In this document: piece after piece, positions 46,001 to 54,645 of the stretch
Layout of the letters: each line of letters begins with the position of its first letter
Numbering within the stretch: position 1 is the first letter of the stretch
Source: UBA2040 sp041751955
Lineage (GTDB): Bacteria > Bacteroidota > Bacteroidia > Flavobacteriales_D > Crocinitomicaceae
Length of the DNA stretch: 64,000 nt
Direction: 5' to 3'
NCBI GenBank assembly: GCA_041751955.1
Contig: JBGSIB010000066.1
Location: forward strand, 11,600 to 75,599
Translations under genes and position numbers: made by a program
The notes under the pieces: model-generated
Seen by the model: the letters and a program-made list of their open reading frames with translations, nothing else
The model's database searches: none
What the model was told of the DNA's origin: nothing

Positions 46001-46117
46001 GAATACTATCATCTACCCATGAAGGAACAAGGTAGAGTAATTGCAAAATTCCTTAACGATTGGAAAGGAAATAGAGATCAAACTGACGATATCATGGTGA
46101 TTGGGCTAAGATTCTAA
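43001..46117 (+). CDS. Membrane sensor with two-component-type propellers and SpoIIE (PP2C) phosphatase domain
   Basis: 1038 residues starting at GTG 43001 (signal sequence MKLILAFFLSVSSLWLFAQ). Residues ~25-620 form the two-component-regulator propeller blades (QNEDGFLCFTTSEGGYKFDG, ESNLWLGSLGKGISKL, RRGELWIATNGQGIFHLT). A Y_Y_Y-like domain follows (~640-715), then a transmembrane helix at ~728-750 and a coiled coil. From ~800 comes a PP2C-type SpoIIE domain: VSGDFYYFEKFD, VADATGHGVPGAF, GKDGMDMAVCDF and LFTDGYVDQFG hold the metal-binding Asp residues. The architecture is a periplasmic ligand sensor coupled to a Ser/Thr phosphatase. The substrate is probably a STAS-type protein such as the one at 30170-30520, though that link is inferred. 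Confidence 0.85.
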   Translation: MKLILAFFLSVSSLWLFAQELSFSTFDERQGITQPYIYNIGQNEDGFLCFTTSEGGYKFDGLNFQRVDQKGFLKEPFYKSMLLLDDNVYFFGTNTGGVFKIKNNKVIWNFSSEERTAPVNYIKEYKDKVYAFYQDGGILEISNDGKKKWYQLEVGYLYSSFSFFEGKFIAGTDIGITFFTLDHGRLNVSKEVSVNDDAVESILVNKKTIFLGTASSGLYTYQEGKLSKIYLRNGVLNEANIKAIHHDGLNSIWVSAYGDGVYEIKRNTENGAYYVRNVITEDKGLPSAYVTTIFIDRESNLWLGSLGKGISKLNSNSLIHFDLTKYNYGKSVYSVYSGPHQMFGLTGGIMLIDGENDIITPWEGNAQLPNDIITSINYHSSKTFYIGTKNSGLFKYNSTTKKLIPIELSVDLLSKTINHVNLDGSFAYVSTMNGLYRLNISNDQSVQFSSKDGLPNNVVYSTFMRADGKLLLATLAKGIYYLQGDDVRKMNIQNPYGLLDIYSFQEDRRGELWIATNGQGIFHLTDRDFNRISASTGLYSDFIYQIAIDKKNTVWCGHRGGLSRVNDQDFVLDRFDYKDNISMDFLLNASSVDNMSNVWFGTDEGVLKFSILQDKFNVFQARPVLVSATVNDIIENNPQDLYLSYENKKVKFTFQTVSLTFPEDVLYQYRLKGTDEKWSVASSENSAVLGQLFDGDYQLEVRSKVGNGEWSKSIVLSEIHVEPPFWKKWYVILFAIVGVIGFAFFISYYRTRSLTNQKLILEEKLAVRTKEIENKNAKITQQFEEMQESIDYGVRIQNSLLPSSSALTKLIPDSFLFFQPKDKVSGDFYYFEKFDNHLIVSVADATGHGVPGAFISLIGFVTLKEIIHRSEVTNPAHVLSELDFEINTTLGQYNRETDGKDGMDMAVCDFNIKTGELVMSSALRPIWLFRDGEFEKIRSSKFSVGGGMNLKNDLRKEFDLEKRMLKKGDTIYLFTDGYVDQFGSERDKKLMSKRFLELIREYYHLPMKEQGRVIAKFLNDWKGNRDQTDDIMVIGLRF

Positions 46118-46268
46118 GCATATCCAATTCTATTTTTAAAGGGATTCTTCAACTTGAAAATTTGCTAAAAAATGCAAATGGAAATGCGGTCAAACGCTTT
46201 AAAAGTTACCTTTCCTGCAAATTACCTTGGTTAATCGGAACTTGACTCGGGCCTAAATTGCTGATTTT

Positions 46269-48614
46269 ATGGCGGATATCAACCAAAAATTAAACATCCT
46301 TTACGCTAAGTTACAAGGACTTTCAAAACAGCAGGAAGACTTTTCTTTAGAGATTTCTAGATTGAAAAAAGAACTTGTCGATTTGAAACGTGCGGCTGAT
46401 TCCGAATCTGCTGAAACACAAATTTTTCAGGAAAAAGTGTTACCAGATGTTCAGCACGTGAAAGAACCTAAAATTCAGAAGAATTTGGTTTTGCCTAAAG
46501 GTGAAAAAGTGGAAGTCCTGAAATCAATCAAAGTAGAAAAAGCAGAAGGAGATTTTAATTTAGAGAAATTTATTGGAGAGAATTTGACCAATAAAATTGG
46601 TGTTCTTATTCTGATTTTAGGCGTGGCCATTGGAACAAAATACTCGATTGATCACAATCTTGTTACACCACTTTCTAGAATAATCATCGGTTATATTCTC
46701 AGCTTTATTCTTTTTGGAATCGGTCTTAATTTGAAAAAGAAATACCTCAATCTTAGTGCTGTTCTTGTTAGTGGAGCCATGGCAAGTTTTTATTTGGTCA
46801 GCTATGCAGCCTTTGCCTTTTTTAAATTTTATTCGCAATGGTTAGCTTTTCTTCTTCTTGTTCTAAGCACCATTGGCAGCATCATTATTGCCATTTCGTA
46901 CAAAAGGCAAGTGATTGCACAAATTGGATTGGTTGGAGCATACGCGGCACCATTTTTAGTCAGCACGGGTTCCAATAATGTGGTTTTTCTTTTCACTTAT
47001 ATGGCCATTATTAATTTGGCTATTCTCTTTTTAGCGCAGCGACAACAGTGGAAAGAACTATTTTATTCTTCCTTTGGTTTTACCTATCTCATCTTTTTCT
47101 TTTGGTTCTTGACCCAAACACGATATGCAGGTTATCAAAGTATTAGCTTGTTCTTTTCATCTGTTTTCTATTTTTCTTTTCAGATATATTACATGGTCAA
47201 CCGAATGCGAAAGAAGAACGAATTGCAATTTTTGGAAATCCTTATCCTCGTGCTCAATAGTTTGTTTGCATTCTTGGTATGGTATGATATTTTGGAGAAT
47301 AAATCGAACTCAACGGACTTCCGAGGACTTTTCATATTTGTGTTTGCGGCCGTAAATGGTATCAGTGCATTTTTAATACACCTCAAAAACAAAGAGGATA
47401 GCACTTCTCTATATATTCTGACTGGATTTTCCATTCTCTTACTGCTTATTGGAATTCCTGTACAGTTTTATGGAAACTTGATACCGATTTTGTATATATT
47501 GTTAGCGGCTTGCACTTTATTTATCGCTAGGAATTGGAAATCCGACTTAGTGGAAGTATTCTTTTTTCCTGTGACGGCTGTTGCGTTGATTGGCTTTTTA
47601 TCCAATCTCACCTCGAAATATTATTTACCAATGTTTAAAGGAGATGTTGCTTTGTTCGACAGTGTTTTTAATTACAACTTTCTTTCAAGTATAGTTTTCT
47701 GTACCATACTATCTGCGATGGTAATTTACAATTCAAGCAACAAATACAGCCTAGCAACAAGAGTGAATTTAGACTTTAACAAGGCAGGGAGATACTTACT
47801 TCCTTTTGCTTTGTTTACGGTTATTTACTCGATGGTATACATGGAAATAGCTTACTATTGGAAGGTTCAATTTTTGGAATCCACAATCGGTGGACTTATC
47901 GATTTTGAAAATCCAAAAGACTATGCGACGCGGAGTTTTAATGTGATTTGGCAGTTCAATTGGATATTGATACTTCTGACGATTGTGGGATATATAAATT
48001 TCAAATTTTGGAAAAATGAAACGATCAGCAAAGTAATGTTAGCGATCGGAGGATTAGTCGTTTTCTTATTTCTGGTCAGAGGTCTATTTGTTTTGAGCGA
48101 TATCCGAGTGGAGTATTTGAAGGGCTCAACAAGTTCGTTCATAAATTCTAAATGGGGACAATATGCTTTGCGATACGTGTCTATTCTAATACTTGCTTTA
48201 TTTGTGGCGTTGAATTCAATACTCTGGAAAAAAGACGGTTTCGGAAAGACATTGCGTATACCTTTAGAAATCGCCTTTCATATCATTGTATTCTGGGTTG
48301 CCTGCAGCGAATTACTGCGCTGGATGGATTTTGGAGGTATGTCTTCCGCCTACAAAACAGGATTAAGTGTAATGGGTGGAAGTTATGCCCTTATCCTCGT
48401 TGGAATGGGGATTTGGAAGAACAAAACACACCTGCGAATTATGGCCATCGCATTATTCGGCATCACACTCGCCAAGCTTTTCTTCTATGATATTTCAAGC
48501 ATGTCGATGATAGCGAAAACAATTGTTTTCATTATTCTAGGTGGATTGTTACTGTCAATTTCTTATTTGTACAATCGTTACAAATCGAAAATTGGTCAGC
48601 AAAAAGAAGAATAA
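46269..48614 (+). CDS. DUF2339 multi-pass membrane protein
   Basis: 781 residues. The N-terminal ~50 residues form a coiled coil (KLNILYAKLQGLSKQQEDFS). Then LEKFIGENLTNKIGVLILILG, the usual DUF2339 start, leads into about 20 hydrophobic helices (IIGYILSFILFGIGLNL, YAAFAFFKFYSQWLAFLLLV and others) that reach LLLSISYLYNRYK near the C-terminus. DUF2339 proteins are of unknown function, probably integral membrane transport or assembly components. The gene stands alone after a 151-bp gap. Confidence 0.85.
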   Translation: MADINQKLNILYAKLQGLSKQQEDFSLEISRLKKELVDLKRAADSESAETQIFQEKVLPDVQHVKEPKIQKNLVLPKGEKVEVLKSIKVEKAEGDFNLEKFIGENLTNKIGVLILILGVAIGTKYSIDHNLVTPLSRIIIGYILSFILFGIGLNLKKKYLNLSAVLVSGAMASFYLVSYAAFAFFKFYSQWLAFLLLVLSTIGSIIIAISYKRQVIAQIGLVGAYAAPFLVSTGSNNVVFLFTYMAIINLAILFLAQRQQWKELFYSSFGFTYLIFFFWFLTQTRYAGYQSISLFFSSVFYFSFQIYYMVNRMRKKNELQFLEILILVLNSLFAFLVWYDILENKSNSTDFRGLFIFVFAAVNGISAFLIHLKNKEDSTSLYILTGFSILLLLIGIPVQFYGNLIPILYILLAACTLFIARNWKSDLVEVFFFPVTAVALIGFLSNLTSKYYLPMFKGDVALFDSVFNYNFLSSIVFCTILSAMVIYNSSNKYSLATRVNLDFNKAGRYLLPFALFTVIYSMVYMEIAYYWKVQFLESTIGGLIDFENPKDYATRSFNVIWQFNWILILLTIVGYINFKFWKNETISKVMLAIGGLVVFLFLVRGLFVLSDIRVEYLKGSTSSFINSKWGQYALRYVSILILALFVALNSILWKKDGFGKTLRIPLEIAFHIIVFWVACSELLRWMDFGGMSSAYKTGLSVMGGSYALILVGMGIWKNKTHLRIMAIALFGITLAKLFFYDISSMSMIAKTIVFIILGGLLLSISYLYNRYKSKIGQQKEE

Positions 48615-48627
48615 TCAGATTATTCAA

Positions 48628-49902
48628 CTACCATTTAAACAAAGGGCGACTAGACATTAATGCGTTCACTTCTTTGCGCACGGCAGCAAGGTTGTCGTCA
48701 TTGTTTATATCGGATAGAACACGGTCAATCAATTCCACAATTTTGGGAATTTCATGAGCTTCAACACCTCTTGTCGTGATAGCTGGCGTTCCCAATCTTA
48801 TTCCTGAAGTTACAAACGGAGATTCTGTGTCAAATGGAACCATATTTTTATTGACGGTAATATCAGCCAAAACCAAACGTGTTTCAGCATCTTTGCCGGT
48901 AACACCTTTTGATCGAAGGTCTATCAACATGGAATGATTTTCTGTTCCTTTGGAAATAACGCCATATCCTCGTTTCACGAATTCATCTGCCATAATTCCA
49001 GCATTTTCAACAACGCGCTTCATGTATACTTTGTAATTGTCTGTCAAGGCTTCACCAAATGCAACAGCTTTCGCAGCGATAACATGCTCCAACGGTCCAC
49101 CTTGCGTTCCTGGGAAAACAGCGGCGTCTAAAAGTGCTCCCATGGATTTTAAATTTCCATTGTTCCATTTTAGACCAAATGGATTTTCGAAATTGTGACG
49201 CATCATGATGATTCCGCCACGTGGTCCGCGCAATGTTTTATGGGTTGTGGATGTAATGATATGACAATGGTCTAATGGGTCTTGCAACAAGCCTGCGGCA
49301 ATTAATCCCGCAGGGTGGGAGATATCGGCCAAAATAATGGCGCCTACTTCATCAGCAACTTTTCGAACACGAGCATAATCCCAATCGCGACTGTATGCCG
49401 AAGCCCCAACGATAATCATTTTTGGTTTCAATGCTCTAGCCTGACTTTCAAGTTGGTCATAATCAACCTTTCCTGTTTCTTTACTTACACCATAAAAGTG
49501 AGGTTCATATAATTTTCCCGAGAAATTCACCGGAGAACCATGCGTTAAATGTCCGCCATGCGACAAATCAAACCCCAAAATTTTATCACCAGGTTGCAAA
49601 CAAGCTAAAAATACCGCAGCATTGGCTTGTGCTCCAGAATGAGGTTGCACGTTCGCCCAAGTAGCTCCAAATAATTCACAAAGTCTGTCTATGGCTAATT
49701 GCTCAACTTGATCCACAATTTCACAACCTCCATAATATCGCTTACCTGGAAGTCCCTCTGCATATTTGTTTGTCAAAACGCTTCCCATTGCTTGCATAAC
49801 TTCATCGCTTACGAAATTTTCCGATGCAATTAGCTCAATTCCATGTAATTGTCTTTCTTTTTCTTGTCCAATTAGGTCAAATATTTCTTGGTCGTGTCTC
49901 AT
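48628..49902 (-). CDS. glyA: Serine hydroxymethyltransferase
   Basis: 424 residues, usual length. The start MRHDQEIFDLIGQEKERQLHG, VNEDF-like loop GIELIASENFVSDEV, YYGGCEIVDQVE, HGGHLTHGSPVNFSG, and the PLP-lysine region STTHKTLRGPRGG are all present, as are the N-terminal dimer and folate-binding motifs. It interconverts serine and glycine, supplying methylene-THF. It overlaps the epimerase gene by 4 bases (ATGA) on the minus strand. Confidence 0.97.
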   Translation of the reverse strand: MRHDQEIFDLIGQEKERQLHGIELIASENFVSDEVMQAMGSVLTNKYAEGLPGKRYYGGCEIVDQVEQLAIDRLCELFGATWANVQPHSGAQANAAVFLACLQPGDKILGFDLSHGGHLTHGSPVNFSGKLYEPHFYGVSKETGKVDYDQLESQARALKPKMIIVGASAYSRDWDYARVRKVADEVGAIILADISHPAGLIAAGLLQDPLDHCHIITSTTHKTLRGPRGGIIMMRHNFENPFGLKWNNGNLKSMGALLDAAVFPGTQGGPLEHVIAAKAVAFGEALTDNYKVYMKRVVENAGIMADEFVKRGYGVISKGTENHSMLIDLRSKGVTGKDAETRLVLADITVNKNMVPFDTESPFVTSGIRLGTPAITTRGVEAHEIPKIVELIDRVLSDINNDDNLAAVRKEVNALMSSRPLFKW

Positions 49903-50843
49903 ATTTGTTCGTTTCTTACCGGTTTTTTATATTGCAGTTCCATTATTTTTTTTAATCCTGTTTCTAAGTCGGTCATGGGTTGATATCCTGTTAGTTTTTT
50001 TAGTTTAACAGAACTTCCAATTCTTCTTCCTACTTCGTAATCGTATCTTTTTTTCGGAGCCTCGATATATTGAATTTTCGAATCAGATTCTGTGATTTCA
50101 CGAATCATTTTTGCCACATCCCGAATTTCGTATTCCTTCTCATTGGCAATATTTATGATCTCGCAACCTTTTAGATCCATGCATCTTATACACGCCTCAA
50201 TCGTGTCATCAATGTAGGTGAAATCGCGGGTTTGTTCCCCTGTGCCAAAAACAGATATCGGCGCATTCTCCATGGCTTGCTCAAAAAACAAAGGAACAAC
50301 CATTCTGTTGTCTTGACGTGTTCCGTAAACGTTGAAAAAACGCAAAGAAATAGCATTCAATCCTTTCTCTTGATAATGCGATGCCAAATATATCTCATTG
50401 TATCGCTTGGCCATAGCATAACTCGTTTTCGGGTCAACCAAAACTTCCTCCGAAAGTGATTTCTCAAATATGGAATGACCATAAATACCACTGGTACTGG
50501 CATATAGAACTTTTTTAACATTGTTTTCTTCTGCTGCTATAACTACATTTCGCATACCAATGATTTCTACATCCATTGTTTCTACTGGATTGTCAGCGAC
50601 AATGTCTACACCTAAAACGGCCGCCATATGATAAATCACATCACAATTTTTAGAGGCTTTAATCACCAGTTCTAAATCGCGAATATCACCTTTTATAAAT
50701 TGGATTTTCTCGAAAGTCGCCTTGGATAATTTGTTTCCTCGCAATAAGGAATCCAATACAGTAACTTGGTGTCCATCATTCACGAGACGATCTGTCAAAT
50801 GACTTCCTATAAAACCAGCACCTCCTGTAACGAGTATTTTCAT
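49899..50843 (-). CDS. NAD-dependent nucleotide-sugar epimerase/dehydratase
   Basis: 314 residues. The Rossmann motif GGAGFIGSHL starts it, the catalytic Y-x3-K is YAMAK, the Ser/Thr site lies in YASTSGIYGHS, and FNVYGTRQDNRMVVP is the substrate-binding motif of UDP-glucose 4-epimerase-type SDRs. Likely substrate is a UDP- or dTDP-sugar used in surface polysaccharide synthesis; the exact sugar is unknown. A TATATTTG -7 box at 50857-50864 precedes it on the minus strand. It is followed by glyA with an overlap. Confidence 0.88.
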   Translation of the reverse strand: MKILVTGGAGFIGSHLTDRLVNDGHQVTVLDSLLRGNKLSKATFEKIQFIKGDIRDLELVIKASKNCDVIYHMAAVLGVDIVADNPVETMDVEIIGMRNVVIAAEENNVKKVLYASTSGIYGHSIFEKSLSEEVLVDPKTSYAMAKRYNEIYLASHYQEKGLNAISLRFFNVYGTRQDNRMVVPLFFEQAMENAPISVFGTGEQTRDFTYIDDTIEACIRCMDLKGCEIINIANEKEYEIRDVAKMIREITESDSKIQYIEAPKKRYDYEVGRRIGSSVKLKKLTGYQPMTDLETGLKKIMELQYKKPVRNEQI

Positions 50844-50856
50844 TCTTTTCTTTTTA

Positions 50857-50864
50857 CAAATATA
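50857..50864 (-). promoter_or_regulatory. -7 box of the epimerase-glyA operon
   Basis: TATATTTG on the minus strand, exact TAnnTTTG match, 13 bp before the epimerase start. Confidence 0.45.
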
Positions 50865-50919
50865 AAGTCTCTATCGGCATTCTTTCCTAATTCACTCTTT
50901 CGTTATCCACGATGAAATA

Positions 50920-51678
50920 TTAAAAATATCTTTTGAAACAACTTAATTCATGACTATATGACTCTTTTTCTTCATTGAAGATGCCTTTCGGCGTGAGTTT
51001 ATCAATACGAACTTGGCCATGAGCATGTATAATTTCATCATCCTTCAGCACAATTCCAACATGATGAATTTTTCCCGATGAATTTTTAAAGAAAGCCAAA
51101 TCTCCTTCTCTTTTTTCCTCATAATTATATTCTTCACCCAGAAGCACTTGTTGATTTGCATCCCTTGGAATATCTATTTTAAAAAAACGATAAACGCTTT
51201 GTGTGAATCCAGAACAATCAATCCCAAATAAAGTTTTTCCTCCCCATAAATAAGGTGCATTCAAATAGGAAAGCGAAACAGTTTTAATGTCTTCTGGGCT
51301 TTCAATTTGTTCATCAAGAATAATGTATTCCTGCTGACCGATTTGAAATGACTTTTGTTTCGAAGAACCAATATAAGCTCCTCGCGTTAATTTGATCTCT
51401 CCACTGTTGGTATTCAAATGAAGAAGTTCATTGTACAAAGGTTTTCGTAAATCGGACCAGGTTTTCAATTCATCATCAGACAATTTATGTAATAATTTTT
51501 CATCTGTCCAGCCCTCATAATCATCAATTGTACTGCGGACTTTTCGCCATTGTCTGTCTATTTCTATAATTTCCAAAGTTTCTCCGAAGACAATCTGACT
51601 GACCATTTCGGCGCTATCTCTTGCTTCGGCTCTTAGAGGCGCTATACTAACGTGACAATAACAAAAGGTATCTGCCAT
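50920..51678 (-). CDS. NlpC/P60 (C40) cell-wall peptidase with SH3-like N-terminus
   Basis: 252 residues without a signal peptide. The N-terminal ~75 residues look SH3-like (SIAPLRAEARDSAEMVSQIV, then KVRSTIDDYEGWTDEKLL). The C-terminal NlpC/P60 domain has the catalytic Cys in LFGIDCSGFTQSVYRF and His in KIHHVGIVLKDDEIIHA. Family members cut gamma-D-glutamyl-diamino acid bonds in peptidoglycan. Because it lacks a visible signal, action on recycled muropeptides in the cytoplasm is a reasonable inference. It overlaps the DinB-like gene by one base. Confidence 0.9.
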   Translation of the reverse strand: MADTFCYCHVSIAPLRAEARDSAEMVSQIVFGETLEIIEIDRQWRKVRSTIDDYEGWTDEKLLHKLSDDELKTWSDLRKPLYNELLHLNTNSGEIKLTRGAYIGSSKQKSFQIGQQEYIILDEQIESPEDIKTVSLSYLNAPYLWGGKTLFGIDCSGFTQSVYRFFKIDIPRDANQQVLLGEEYNYEEKREGDLAFFKNSSGKIHHVGIVLKDDEIIHAHGQVRIDKLTPKGIFNEEKESYSHELSCFKRYF

Positions 51679-52256
51679 TACTTATTTGGGAAATGTCGAT
51701 GATTCAATAAATTCAATGCTTGATGAACATGACGTTCGTTATGAAAAACGACAAAACAGAAAGCATCGCCAAGCCTGAATTTTATGATTTTTGAAATGGA
51801 CAAAGGTGTTTTGGTTCGCTTAATACTTATTGCTCGTGCTTTTTCGAATATGAGTAACAATTCTTGTTGATGTTGAATAAAAGCAGCACTGTCTTCACCG
51901 CTTACAAGTTCTGGTGTAAAACTCGGATTATAGGCGGAAACAGCTTTGAATTTTCGCTTTACATTATTGGCCCTCCCTAGTTTCATAGAACTCCAAGCCG
52001 CTTTTCCCAAGGGAGAAGAGACAAAGTTTTTTGTGGGAGTTTTAAATTTAGTTTGTGCTATCGCTCTTTCAAAGGCATCATGATAAAAATTGGCGTATGC
52101 ATTCAAATGGGCAAAAATCTCGTTCAAGGACCAAGTACTCGGATTGGGTTTCCAGTTCAGTTGAGTTTTCGTCAGTCGGTTCACGCGTTTTTCAACTGTG
52201 GATGTATTCTCCTTTGTTAAGGTTACTAAATTGTCGATGAGCTCGTTACCTGTCAT
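51678..52256 (-). CDS. DinB/YfiT-family metal-binding protein
   Basis: 192 residues. The three metal ligands of the DinB fold appear as His in NEIFAHLNAYANFY and the two His of FVVFHNERHVHQALNLL. Residues 20-45 (VEKRVNRLTKTQLNWKPNPS) match the usual loop before the first ligand (W-x-x-x-x-x-W-S). DinB family proteins in Bacteroidota are often thiol S-transferases or proteins of unknown enzyme activity; the substrate is unknown. It overlaps the C40 peptidase by one base (TAATG) and is the first gene of that pair. Confidence 0.8.
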   Translation of the reverse strand: MTGNELIDNLVTLTKENTSTVEKRVNRLTKTQLNWKPNPSTWSLNEIFAHLNAYANFYHDAFERAIAQTKFKTPTKNFVSSPLGKAAWSSMKLGRANNVKRKFKAVSAYNPSFTPELVSGEDSAAFIQHQQELLLIFEKARAISIKRTKTPLSISKIIKFRLGDAFCFVVFHNERHVHQALNLLNHRHFPNK

Positions 52257-52404
52257 ATGAAATTGAATTGTTAAAAGTACTATCTTTTGACAGGAATTAC
52301 TAGGACTTTTTAAGTCATTTATTCACTAAATTGTTCACAATTGAAATTCCCCATGTGACGAATAATCTTTACTTTCGTTATCTGTTTAATAAAACAAATA
52401 TAAA

Positions 52405-53169
52405 TTGAGTAAACCGCTAATTTTTGTAACAAACGATGACGGTATTTCGGCAAAAGGAATACGTTCTCTTGTTGAAGTTGCATCGACTTTTGGTGAAGTG
52501 GTAATTATAGCTCCTGACAAACCTCAATCTGGTATGGGGCATGCCATTACCATCAGCAATCCACTAAGACTTTTTGAATCGGATTTGTTTCCAGGAAAAA
52601 TTGCGTATGCATGTTCGGGTACTCCTGTGGATTGCGTGAAATTAGGCATTTATGAAATCATGAAAAGAAGTCCAGATTTATTGTTGAGTGGAATCAATCA
52701 TGGCGAAAATACTTCAACCAATGTCCTGTATTCAGGAACAATGTCGGCTGCGGTAGAAGGGGCAATGGAAAACATCCCTTCCATCGGATTTTCTTTACGA
52801 GATTTCGACGCCAATGCCGATTTTACGGGGACGCAACAGGTGGCGGAAAAAATGATTCGCGAGGCTTTAAAAAACAAAATGCCTGACTACACTTGCCTGA
52901 ATGTTAATATTCCGAAAGGTTTACCCGAGACGATAAAAGGAATTCGTGTTTGCAAACAAGCACATGCTTTTTGGGAAGACCGATTCGATAAAAGGATAGA
53001 CCAATTTGGTCGGCCATATTACTGGCTTACCGGTGATTTTGAATGTGTGTCGGATGATGTGGATTCAGATATTCACGCGCTGGCGCAAGGATACGCAAGC
53101 GTTGTGCCGACACAATTTGATTTGACCGCTTATAAAGCAATGGATGAAATAAAAACATGGGAATTATGA
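52405..53169 (+). CDS. surE: 5'/3'-nucleotidase SurE
   Basis: 254 residues starting at a TTG (52405), the only start that gives the conserved MSKPLIFVTNDDGISAKGI opening. The metal site is NDDG; LPGKIAYACSGTPVDCVKL and LLSGINHGENT are the family motifs. SurE removes phosphate from nucleotides and may act on exopolyphosphate in stationary phase. The stop overlaps the next small gene by 4 bases (ATGA), and lpxB follows it. Confidence 0.95.
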   Translation: MSKPLIFVTNDDGISAKGIRSLVEVASTFGEVVIIAPDKPQSGMGHAITISNPLRLFESDLFPGKIAYACSGTPVDCVKLGIYEIMKRSPDLLLSGINHGENTSTNVLYSGTMSAAVEGAMENIPSIGFSLRDFDANADFTGTQQVAEKMIREALKNKMPDYTCLNVNIPKGLPETIKGIRVCKQAHAFWEDRFDKRIDQFGRPYYWLTGDFECVSDDVDSDIHALAQGYASVVPTQFDLTAYKAMDEIKTWEL

Positions 53170-53471
53170 ATTTGAAAAACTGGAGTAAATTACACACCTA
53201 TGGTCTAATCGTTGGGATAATTTTACCCTTGGTTATGGTTCCCGTGGTCATGCTGATTCTATCTTGGGTACAAAACTACTCCTTTGCTCGTATATGGTAC
53301 GAATTCAAAAATAGCCAAAACACCATGAGTAAATTGGTCACATTGGCTGTTTTGGCCAATTTAGGTGTGTTTTACATTTTCCTTAATAAAGAGAAATATA
53401 ATTTTGCGATGGGAATAATTCTCGGTTCAATTTTATATTTACCACTCATCGTATATTTGATTTTCTTCTAA
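53166..53471 (+). CDS. Small three-helix membrane protein between surE and lpxB
   Basis: 101 residues from the ATG that overlaps the surE stop (53166). Three hydrophobic helices can be seen (IVGIILPLVMVPVVMLILSW, TLAVLANLGVFYIFLN and ILGSILYLPLIVYLIFF). No domain name was recognised. A gap of only 5 bp to lpxB suggests co-transcription, and the context with lpxB hints at the lipid A or envelope pathway, but this is inference. Confidence 0.65.
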   Translation: MNLKNWSKLHTYGLIVGIILPLVMVPVVMLILSWVQNYSFARIWYEFKNSQNTMSKLVTLAVLANLGVFYIFLNKEKYNFAMGIILGSILYLPLIVYLIFF

Positions 53472-53476
53472 AATTT

Positions 53477-54604
53477 ATGTCCCAAAAGAAAGTTTATATC
53501 ATTGCTGGTGAGGCTTCTGGAGATTTGCATGGTAGCAACTTGATGGAAGAATTGTTGCTACAGAATCCAACATTGGATATACGATTTTGGGGAGGCGACC
53601 GAATGGCAGGAATAGGAGGACAGCCGGCAAAACATATTCGCGACTTGGCTTTTATGGGATTCTGGGAAGTTATCTCCAACCTTCGAACCATTGCGGCGAA
53701 CTTACGATTTTGCAAAACGGATATCGAAAAATTTCAACCTGATGCACTCATATTGATTGATTATCCTGGTTTCAATCTTCGAATAGCCGAATGGGCTAAG
53801 AAAAAAGGAATCAAGGTTTGTTATTATGTTTCGCCGCAAGTTTGGGCTTGGAAGGAAAATAGAGTAAAGAAAATAAAGGCTTCCGTGGATGAAATGTATG
53901 TAATTCTTCCCTTCGAAGAAGATTTTTATGCGAAACATAATTTCAAAGTAAATTTTATCGGTCATCCGCTCTTGGACGAAGTCGAAAAATTCAAACAGAA
54001 AGCTCTTTCAAAGGAAGAATTCTATGCGAAAAACGAACTCGATGAAAGAGAAATCATTGCGCTTTTGCCGGGAAGCCGCAAACAAGAAATAAGTGTAAAA
54101 TTACCTTTGATGTTGGAAGCGTCTCTTCAATTCTCAGATTATCAAATGATTATTGCCGGTGCACCTTCGATAGATGAAAATTATTATCATCAATTTATTC
54201 CAGAAAATAGCCCTGTTCGAATCGTCTATGGACAAACATACAATTTGCTGAACAATGCAATAGCAGGACTCATTACCTCTGGAACGGCCACATTAGAAAC
54301 CGCATTATTGGAAGTGCCACAAGTTGTATGTTACAAGGGAAATCCAATCTCCTATCAAATTGCCAAAAGGTTGATAAAGATTCGCTTTATTTCTTTAGTC
54401 AATTTAATCATGGACGAGGAAGTTGTAGTGGAATTAATTCAAAAAGAATGCAACGCCAAACGAATGGCTGAAGAATTAAAAGAAATTCTTCCAAATGGTA
54501 ACAAAAGAAAATCAATTTCGTTGAAATACAAAGAACTGATTCAGGTTCTAGGTGCTGGAGGTGCAAGTCGTAAAATTGCGGCAAGGATTTTGAAGGGACT
54601 GTAA
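53477..54604 (+). CDS. lpxB: Lipid-A-disaccharide synthase
   Basis: 375 residues. VYIIAGEASGDLHGSNLM, LAFMGFWEVISNL, YVSPQVWAWKENRVKKI, LPGSRKQEI and GTATLETAL match LpxB in order. It condenses lipid X and UDP-2,3-diacylglucosamine into the lipid A disaccharide at the inner membrane. It is the third gene of the surE operon. Confidence 0.95.
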   Translation: MSQKKVYIIAGEASGDLHGSNLMEELLLQNPTLDIRFWGGDRMAGIGGQPAKHIRDLAFMGFWEVISNLRTIAANLRFCKTDIEKFQPDALILIDYPGFNLRIAEWAKKKGIKVCYYVSPQVWAWKENRVKKIKASVDEMYVILPFEEDFYAKHNFKVNFIGHPLLDEVEKFKQKALSKEEFYAKNELDEREIIALLPGSRKQEISVKLPLMLEASLQFSDYQMIIAGAPSIDENYYHQFIPENSPVRIVYGQTYNLLNNAIAGLITSGTATLETALLEVPQVVCYKGNPISYQIAKRLIKIRFISLVNLIMDEEVVVELIQKECNAKRMAEELKEILPNGNKRKSISLKYKELIQVLGAGGASRKIAARILKGL

Positions 54605-54645
54605 GGGATAAGGTATTCCATACGTATAACTAAATTGAATTTCTA

